Shown in pieces: positions 29,987 through 34,210 of a DNA stretch of 34,210 nt. Within the stretch, counting starts at the first letter, position 1. Each line of letters opens with the position of its first letter. The stretch is from a bacterium (GTDB lineage: Bacteria > Pseudomonadota > Alphaproteobacteria > Rhizobiales > JAKIUO01), in NCBI GenBank assembly GCA_024228495.1, contig JAAETJ010000996.1:1-34210 (forward strand), read 5' to 3'. Below the pieces are notes generated by a model. It saw only the letters and a list, made by a program, of their open reading frames with translations. It was not told the DNA's origin and did not search any database. The position numbers and the translations under genes were made by a program.

Positions 29987-30484
29987 TTAACTCCAAAGAG
30001 CTGAAAGGTCCGGTTTCGCGACCATCAACCAGACCGCTCCGACCAGCGCCAGGAATGCCGGCCAACCCAGCCAGAACCAAAGGCGGGCCTTTTGATGATA
30101 AACGGTGGGCAATGGCGTTCCAGTCTCAAGGGCCGCAATAGCCATATCACGCATCTGGATTTGCAAATAGACAACGGGCAACCAGCAGATGCCAGCCAGA
30201 ATATAAAGGCCAAAGGATACCACCACCCAGGGTTCACTTATCGGCAACCCAAGTTCGCGTAACAGCAGATAGCCGCTAAGAGGCTGATATATCACGGTTG
30301 GTGTGGTGAACAGATAATCAGCGAGGACAACATGGCGGGCCGTGACCGCCTGCGTATGAAGGTCCCCTGCCCGATCAGCCATCCATTTGTAAAAGGCACT
30401 GCCAAGACCAGTGCCAAACAGTAAAAATGCGCTTAGAATATGGCTCCATTTCAATAGATTATATGCCGTAAAGTCTTCCAGCAT
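29987..30484 (-). CDS. DUF2269 family integral membrane protein
   Basis: A 165-residue membrane protein resembling the DUF2269 family (predicted integral membrane proteins of unknown function). Four hydrophobic segments are visible: near LLKWSHILSAFLLFGTGLG (about 10-30), around 53-75, PWVVVSFGLYILAGICWLPVV (about 84-104) and RLWFWLGWPAFLALVGAVWLM (about 133-153). The early KWSHILSAF motif, with a conserved His, is typical of the family. It starts 3 bases after the SDR-DoxX gene stops, so the two are almost certainly co-translated. The pairing of DUF2269 with NAD-binding DoxX proteins is known from other bacteria. Confidence 0.8.
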   Translation of the reverse strand: MLEDFTAYNLLKWSHILSAFLLFGTGLGSAFYKWMADRAGDLHTQAVTARHVVLADYLFTTPTVIYQPLSGYLLLRELGLPISEPWVVVSFGLYILAGICWLPVVYLQIQMRDMAIAALETGTPLPTVYHQKARLWFWLGWPAFLALVGAVWLMVAKPDLSALWS

Positions 30485-30487
30485 GAT

Positions 30488-31759
30488 TTAGTCCTCCAGA
30501 TTTTGCATGATCAGTATCGCGACAAGGATGGGAATGTTTTTGGCAAGAGGCCCAAAGGGGTCTGACCACATCATGGGCGCGACCCAGCTAAGCGCCAGCG
30601 TATAAACGGCAATCAGTCCAATTTGCAGAGCTGCTATCTGCTTGATACGAAACCGCATGAGCAGCGATAGTCCAATAAATATATCCAGAAGCACTGCCCC
30701 ATAGAAGGCTATTGTTCCCGTCGACCCCGTAAAACCCAGCTTAGCAAGCAATGCAAGGCTTTTCTCAACAGGAAAGAAGAACAAAGACACCACTCCCGCC
30801 ATGATCCACATAATGGCCAGCGCTATGCGCAGAGTCGGCCCAAGGAAATACAGACTGGCCGCTGATCTCGCCTCTTTGCTAGCCGGGTTTTGAGCCAGAA
30901 ATTGCGATAGCCCAATTGGTGTAAAGCCAAGCTTTGATGGACAATCGTCACCCACAAATTCTCGCGCTCCTTTCAGCATTGTCACGGCCTGTCGATTAAT
31001 CGGCATATCGGCGAACAGCGCCCCCCCTCCGGCCAGCGCCCCTGCGAGGCCATAAGGAATTTTAAGCGGACGGTGTTTTGCGTGCCCCAGCCAGTTTGTC
31101 AGAGCCTGCAAATAGCTTTTCAGCGTGACGCACTCGGCACCAACCAGATTGATACGATGTCCTGTCGCCTGCGGGCATTGGATCGAGGCTAATACAGCTC
31201 TGGTCACATCCTCAATCGCCACTGGCTGCAGTGGCTGCCCCCCGTTACCAATAACCGGCGTAACTGGCAAGGAAGCCAATGCCTTAAAAAAGCGCCAACT
31301 TTCGCCGCTCCCACCGATGATCAATGATGGGCGCAATACCACCCATTCCACCTCCAGCGTTGCAAGCGTATCATCCGCCCGCTGCTTGGATAAATGATAA
31401 GGGCCGGTAGCACTTTCATCTGTACCCAGAGCAGAGATCTGAATGATCCGCTTCACACCCGCTGTTTTACTCGCGGCAAACAACGCCCTTGGAGCTTTGT
31501 CATGCAAGGCCTCAAAACTTTGTCTACGCGTTGGCTTAAAAATCCCAACAGCATTGATGACGAGGTCAACATTTTCAACCACATCACTCCAGTCGTCAGG
31601 ACGGTGAGCAGTTGCAAAATCAATAATCCGCCAGTCGTGACCATCTGCTCCCGTATGGGGCGTTCTTGATGTAAGAACTAGACTGTGTTCTTCGCTGGCC
31701 AGCGCTTGTACGATATGTTGACCTATAAAGCCTGTCGCCCCTGTTACCAATATCCTCAT
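30488..31759 (-). CDS. SDR-type NAD(P)-binding protein fused to a DoxX-like membrane domain
   Basis: A 423-residue two-part protein. Residues 1-290 form an atypical short-chain dehydrogenase (NmrA/epimerase-like) with the dinucleotide-binding loop GATGFIG (7-13), and YHLSKQRAD carrying the Tyr and Lys of the active site. Residues 310-423 are hydrophobic, with about four membrane helices of the DoxX-like type. The frame is open up to 31798, but I chose the ATG at 31759 because the Rossmann fold starts exactly there and GGGACA lies just ahead. It begins 13 bases after the small membrane protein gene and ends 3 bases before DUF2269. The substrate is unknown. The fusion suggests a reductase tethered to the inner membrane. 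Confidence 0.85.
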   Translation of the reverse strand: MRILVTGATGFIGQHIVQALASEEHSLVLTSRTPHTGADGHDWRIIDFATAHRPDDWSDVVENVDLVINAVGIFKPTRRQSFEALHDKAPRALFAASKTAGVKRIIQISALGTDESATGPYHLSKQRADDTLATLEVEWVVLRPSLIIGGSGESWRFFKALASLPVTPVIGNGGQPLQPVAIEDVTRAVLASIQCPQATGHRINLVGAECVTLKSYLQALTNWLGHAKHRPLKIPYGLAGALAGGGALFADMPINRQAVTMLKGAREFVGDDCPSKLGFTPIGLSQFLAQNPASKEARSAASLYFLGPTLRIALAIMWIMAGVVSLFFFPVEKSLALLAKLGFTGSTGTIAFYGAVLLDIFIGLSLLMRFRIKQIAALQIGLIAVYTLALSWVAPMMWSDPFGPLAKNIPILVAILIMQNLED

Positions 31760-31772
31760 TTTACTGTCCCTT

Positions 31773-32144
31773 TTACCAAAACGTGGGCGCGCTTGCATTT
31801 AGTTCGGCATCAAGTTGTTTGAAAGGCGTGCACCCTATGACGCGGGCAATCTCCAAAAGCGCGATGATCAAGCAAACCAGAGCGAACAATAAGGACCTTG
31901 AGAATGCAACTTCCGTGGGTAGCGCATGGTTTGAAAAAGCTGCCATAAACAGCACACCAAGCGCTGGCGCCAATACCATCATCACCATTGAATAAGCCGT
32001 CCGGAAGGTAGCGCTGAGTCCAGTGCGGCAAGCATCCCCCAAGGTCCCATTTAAAGGTTTCGTCAATAGCAATGCAAACAAAGCAACTGTTCCGCAGGCC
32101 GCAATGCCGCTAGTCAAAAGAGTTGCCGTCATATCAATATTCAT
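31773..32144 (-). CDS. Small membrane protein, unknown, first gene of the regulated operon
   Basis: A 123-residue protein with three clear hydrophobic segments: about 7-29, 50-69 and 83-103. I do not recognise a family. There is no good ribosome binding site before the ATG at 32144. The promoter predicted just upstream would start transcription at or within a few bases of this ATG. The message may therefore be leaderless, or translation may start at the second ATG (32132, Met5). It follows the regulator gene on the same strand, with the palindromic operator between them, and precedes the SDR-DoxX gene by 13 bases. Confidence 0.65.
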   Translation of the reverse strand: MNIDMTATLLTSGIAACGTVALFALLLTKPLNGTLGDACRTGLSATFRTAYSMVMMVLAPALGVLFMAAFSNHALPTEVAFSRSLLFALVCLIIALLEIARVIGCTPFKQLDAELNASAPTFW

Positions 32145-32147
32145 TTC

Positions 32148-32177
32148 ATAATATTCGTTGTTTCTGTAATAACAGAA
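32148..32177 (-). promoter_or_regulatory. Predicted promoter of the membrane-protein/SDR operon
   Basis: On the minus strand TTCTGT (32172-32177) and TATTAT (32148-32153) are 18 bases apart. The -35 hexamer lies inside the palindrome at 32161-32179, so a bound repressor would block RNA polymerase directly. The -10 element ends only 3 bases before the ATG at 32144. Confidence 0.5.
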
Positions 32178-32179
32178 AT
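32161..32179. promoter_or_regulatory. Operator copy 2, palindromic
   Basis: TTTCTGTAATAACAGAAAT contains a perfect 7+7 inverted repeat (TTTCTGT and ACAGAAA) around the 4-base centre AATA. It is identical over 19 bases to the copy at 32749-32767 and lies in the same orientation. It sits between the regulator gene and the gene it is predicted to control. It is the likely binding site of the GbsR-like regulator. Confidence 0.75.
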
Positions 32180-32194
32180 GATTACTTAGTAAAA

Positions 32195-32713
32195 TTACCG
32201 ACCAATTAGCCGGATGATTTTACTGCCCATATTGACCATTTTCATTAAGGTCTCATTGGGAACTTTCTTTACATCTTCATACCAGTCCGACATTTGATCG
32301 ACAAAGGTAAGCATATCGCCGATCTGTTGTTTGACATGGGGATCCGTCTGCTTTTCGCGTGCCGCCTCTTCCGAAAGATCACGCAAGATCGATAAGGTTG
32401 GGTCGATTTCGCGTTGTTTGCGGCTTTCAACAATGACGTTAAACGTCTCTTGAACATCTTTTAGCGCTCTAAAATGATCGCGCCGGTCGCCAATCACATG
32501 AGCTTTGTGAACCAGCCCAAGACCTTGCAATTCCTTCAAGCTATTGGAGACATTGGAGCGCGCAATATTGAGCTCTTCGCAAATCTGCTCTGCGGTCATC
32601 GGTTTGCGTGCCAGATACAGCAATCCATGTATCTGCGACACGGAGCGATTAACGCCCCAACGGCTACCCATCTCCCCCCAATGCAACACAAATTTTTCAA
32701 CAATCGGTGTCAT
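32195..32713 (-). CDS. GbsR/MarR-family transcriptional regulator
   Basis: A 172-residue winged-helix regulator resembling the GbsR subgroup of MarR proteins. The DNA-binding part spans about 25-90, with the recognition region ICEELNIARSNVSNSLKELQGLGLV and the wing including DRRDHF. The C-terminal half is helical and probably mediates dimerisation and ligand sensing. GGAG lies 8 bases before the ATG. A palindromic operator overlaps the predicted -35 of its own promoter, so autorepression is likely. GbsR proteins elsewhere sense choline or respond to osmotic stress; the signal here is unknown. Confidence 0.82.
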   Translation of the reverse strand: MTPIVEKFVLHWGEMGSRWGVNRSVSQIHGLLYLARKPMTAEQICEELNIARSNVSNSLKELQGLGLVHKAHVIGDRRDHFRALKDVQETFNVIVESRKQREIDPTLSILRDLSEEAAREKQTDPHVKQQIGDMLTFVDQMSDWYEDVKKVPNETLMKMVNMGSKIIRLIGR

Positions 32714-32736
32714 AATACCTGCTCCAAATATTTTAT

Positions 32737-32765
32737 ATTATACATACATTTCTGTAATAACAGAA
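32737..32765 (-). promoter_or_regulatory. Predicted promoter of the GbsR-like regulator gene
   Basis: On the minus strand TTCTGT (32760-32765) and a perfect TATAAT (32737-32742) are 17 bases apart, ideal spacing for a sigma70-type promoter. The -35 and most of the spacer are covered by the palindrome at 32749-32767. Transcription would start about 15-20 bases upstream of the gene's ATG. Confidence 0.65.
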
Positions 32766-32767
32766 AT
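32749..32767. promoter_or_regulatory. Operator copy 1, palindromic
   Basis: The same 19 bases as at 32161-32179, about 35 bases upstream of the regulator's start codon. At this copy the symmetry extends one base further on each side (an A at 32748 pairs with the T at 32767), making an 8+8 inverted repeat. Its position over the promoter indicates negative autoregulation. Confidence 0.75.
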
Positions 32768-32903
32768 TACTATAGTTTCATTCGGTTGGCAACCCTCGGA
32801 TTTTCACACCCACTGAAAGAGTACCCGTTTCAAGTCTCAAACGTAACATCTGCTTACTGATGGAGTATGGTTTAATTAGCCGGTCTGGTGATCGCTTCAA
32901 GGG

Positions 32904-33058
32904 CTAAAGCAGATGCAACTTGTCGATCCGGCGCATCAATTTGAGGTCGGCGTCGGACACGGAACGGTGCTTGTGATAGAGGCTGCCCCGGCAAATGCCG
33001 AGCGCTTTGGCTTGATGGTTGAGCGGTAATTTGTGGTTGCGATCAATTATTTCTTTGC
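32904..33058 (-). pseudogene. IS3-family transposase OrfB fragment
   Basis: About 50 codons of the N-terminal region of an IS3-type OrfB, in the -1 frame relative to OrfA as expected for this family. It has DRNHKLPL, then QAKALGICRGSLYH, then DLKLMRRIDKLHL, and then hits a TAG at 32904-32906. The catalytic integrase core is absent, so the element is dead. The truncation point lies about 140 bases from the regulator's operator. Confidence 0.75.
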
Positions 33059-33298
33059 GCTCGGCAATCCCGCTTTGGTGAGCGCCGTTTCTAAAAAATC
33101 ATTTTCCAGTATCAATTCGCCGATCTTGGCGTGCAGGGTTTTGACGTCAATGGTGGGCTCAGGCTTCTGCTTGATCTGGTTGTAATGAACATCAAATTGC
33201 TGCGCCAATTCACTCAAGGTCTTTTCACCCTTGATCACTTTAAGCGGGACTTTGGATTTGGAAGCCGGGGTGTGATTTCTGCGTACTCGTCTCGTCAC
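33047..33298 (-). pseudogene. IS3-family transposase OrfA, internally deleted
   Basis: An 83-residue frame starting at a GTG with AGGAG 8 bases ahead. It matches the IS3-type OrfA pattern: VTRRVRRNHTP, then GEKTLSELAQQFDVHYNQI, then DVKTLHAKIGELILENDFLE. The usual stretch after NQI (a tryptophan-containing helix end and linker of about 20 residues) is missing in frame, so the helix-turn-helix region runs directly into the leucine-zipper-like segment. Together with the broken OrfB this is a decayed insertion. Confidence 0.75.
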
Positions 33299-33331
33299 AA
33301 AGGGGCTCCTGTTTTCGGCAATCATGCCGGT

Positions 33332-33625
33332 TTACAGTCCATAAATACACTTATAGGAACTGTGCAGATTTCCCGAGCCAGTTTTCTGGAGGACATCTTG
33401 GATTGGTGCGACCTCCTGGTCCAGCCATCGCTGAGTAGCTTTGTTACGTTCTTGTAAAGCACGTAGGTCAGCGCGCGCAACTCCGCCACCACAAGCATAA
33501 CCACCACATCCCGCAAATGGTGCCGGGGCCATGTCGCGCTCATCTTCGTGTTGAATAAACTGGTAGCACAAAAAGCCGGACCTGTTCAAAAAAGTGTATA
33601 TGATCTCTCGGGGCTCGACATCCAT
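33332..33625 (-). CDS. Unidentified ORF between IS remnant and PGPGW gene
   Basis: A 97-codon frame starting at an ATG. It contains a hydrophilic stretch, ALQERNKATQRWLDQEVAPI, that looks protein-like. An overlapping frame (33322-33543) also reads plausibly (RHHLRDVVVMLVVAELRAL), so I cannot say which, if either, is translated. No family is recognised. Its place next to a decayed IS3 element suggests it may be part of a degenerate mobile or accessory gene. Confidence 0.3.
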   Translation of the reverse strand: MDVEPREIIYTFLNRSGFLCYQFIQHEDERDMAPAPFAGCGGYACGGGVARADLRALQERNKATQRWLDQEVAPIQDVLQKTGSGNLHSSYKCIYGL

Positions 33626-33648
33626 TTAATGTTTGACGAACCCTCAAC

Positions 33649-33915
33649 CTAATTGCTGTTCTCTCGATTTTGGCGAGTTTGTTCGAGTTTTCTGCCTCGG
33701 CCATTCCATTTGAGGGTTATATTGCGACGCCAGCGTCGCACGGATGGCAGGTCATGGGACAGGACCAGCAAGCCAAGCGGAATCATCCAGAAGCCCAGAA
33801 TGGGTAGAAAACCCAATATACCACCGATGATCAAAAGTAGGCCTACGGTCATGCGGGCTATCTGTGATTTTGGTAATTTGAACTCCTTGCTACCAATGCG
33901 GATTTTGGGGCTCAT
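33649..33915 (-). CDS. PGPGW-type small transmembrane protein
   Basis: An 88-residue protein with a basic N-terminus (about 1-20), one or two hydrophobic segments (MTVGLLLIIGGILGFLPILG and FWMIPLGLLVLS) and a basic, Arg-rich C-terminus. This matches the PGPGW family of putative transmembrane proteins, common next to metabolic genes in rhizobia. Its function is unknown. It is oriented away from metC, leaving a 135-base divergent intergenic region that may hold promoters for both. Confidence 0.7.
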   Translation of the reverse strand: MSPKIRIGSKEFKLPKSQIARMTVGLLLIIGGILGFLPILGFWMIPLGLLVLSHDLPSVRRWRRNITLKWNGRGRKLEQTRQNRENSN

Positions 33916-34050
33916 GCGATCGATCCTTCCTGATCAACTTTCACGATTTAATTCTCGCATCATAGACATGAATATGGTCTTTAACAGGAAAACTATTGAT
34001 TAGAGTGAGGTGCGCTGCCCATTCATTGATAAAGTCAGAAAGCCAAACTA

Positions 34051-34210
34051 TTGAAAACCCCCACCAAGCTGTGCCATTTGGGACGTCATGAAAAACAACA
34101 GGGCGGGTTCGTTAATCCACCGGCCTATCGTGGTTCGACTATGTTGTTTTCTTCGCTCAAAGAACTCTACAACCCTCCAAAGGGATATGGTTATGGTCGT
34201 GGCGGATCAC
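34051..34210 (+). CDS. metC: Cystathionine beta-lyase, N-terminal part (runs off window)
   Basis: The frame opens at a TTG (34051); an in-frame TAA at 34030-34032 rules out any start further upstream. It gives KLCHLGRHEKQQ, then GFVNPPAYRGST, then YGYGRGG, the typical N-terminus of PLP-dependent Cys/Met metabolism enzymes of the MetC type. The NPP-ST and YGR-G elements belong to the cofactor phosphate-binding arm from the neighbouring subunit. Only about 53 residues are inside the window, so the catalytic lysine is not seen. The family also contains other gamma-family lyases, so the exact reaction is inferred. Confidence 0.75.
   Translation, partial: MKTPTKLCHLGRHEKQQGGFVNPPAYRGSTMLFSSLKELYNPPKGYGYGRGGS

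Noticed and set aside
29613-30080. Longer start for DUF4166 at a TTG inside the DUF2269 gene
   Set aside because: The extra residues are DUF2269 codons read in another frame; the GTG at 29972 has a good ribosome binding site and directly precedes family-like sequence.
1-34210. CRISPR array, prophage or toxin-antitoxin pair
   Set aside because: No regularly spaced direct repeats, phage structural genes or recognisable toxin-antitoxin pair were seen on reading both strands.

Overview
The window is chromosomal DNA of an alphaproteobacterium, probably a Hyphomicrobiales (Rhizobiales) relative. I infer this from gene order: tig, clpP, clpX, lon, hupB, tRNA-Val and tRNA-Asp run on one strand into a complete 14-gene nuo operon, followed by a stand-alone biotin ligase gene and an RNase J gene. 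The protein sequences agree, for example NuoE with its long alphaproteobacterial C-terminal extension. Base composition looks moderate, and the tRNA genes encode their CCA ends.

Layout. (1) 1-420: scrap of two insertion sequences, an IS1182-type transposase fragment on the minus strand butted against an IS481-type transposase C-terminus on the plus strand. (2) 516-18194, minus strand: nuoA-B-C-D-E-F-G-H-I-J-K-L-M-N, then birA, then rnj. This is one very tight array encoding proton-pumping NADH:quinone oxidoreductase (complex I). (3) 18195-18775: non-coding, with the probable nuo promoter. (4) 18776-26443, minus strand: tRNA-Asp, tRNA-Val, hupB, lon, clpX, clpP, tig and tRNA-Leu. This is a protein folding and proteolysis block whose genes are separated by intergenic regions, three of them with recognisable terminators. 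(5) 26444-29244: AT-rich spacer with a possible tiny membrane protein, a plus-strand cysteine synthase, tRNA-Asn, and a DUF502 membrane protein. (6) 29342-32767, minus strand: an accessory cassette made of a GbsR/MarR-type regulator, a small membrane protein, an NAD(P)-binding SDR fused to a DoxX-like membrane domain, a DUF2269 membrane protein, and a DUF4166 gene broken by a one-base frameshift. (7) 32880-33650: remnants of an IS3-family element and an unidentified ORF. (8) 33649-34210: a PGPGW-type small membrane protein, then the start of a divergently oriented metC.

The most interesting part is region 6. A 19-bp palindromic sequence occurs twice, letter for letter and in the same orientation: once just upstream of the regulator gene and once just upstream of the membrane-protein gene that begins the downstream operon. 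In both places it covers the -35 element of a plausible promoter. This points to an autoregulated two-promoter switch controlling a membrane and redox operon of unknown function. The function is inference; the repeats and the promoter spacing are read directly from the sequence.
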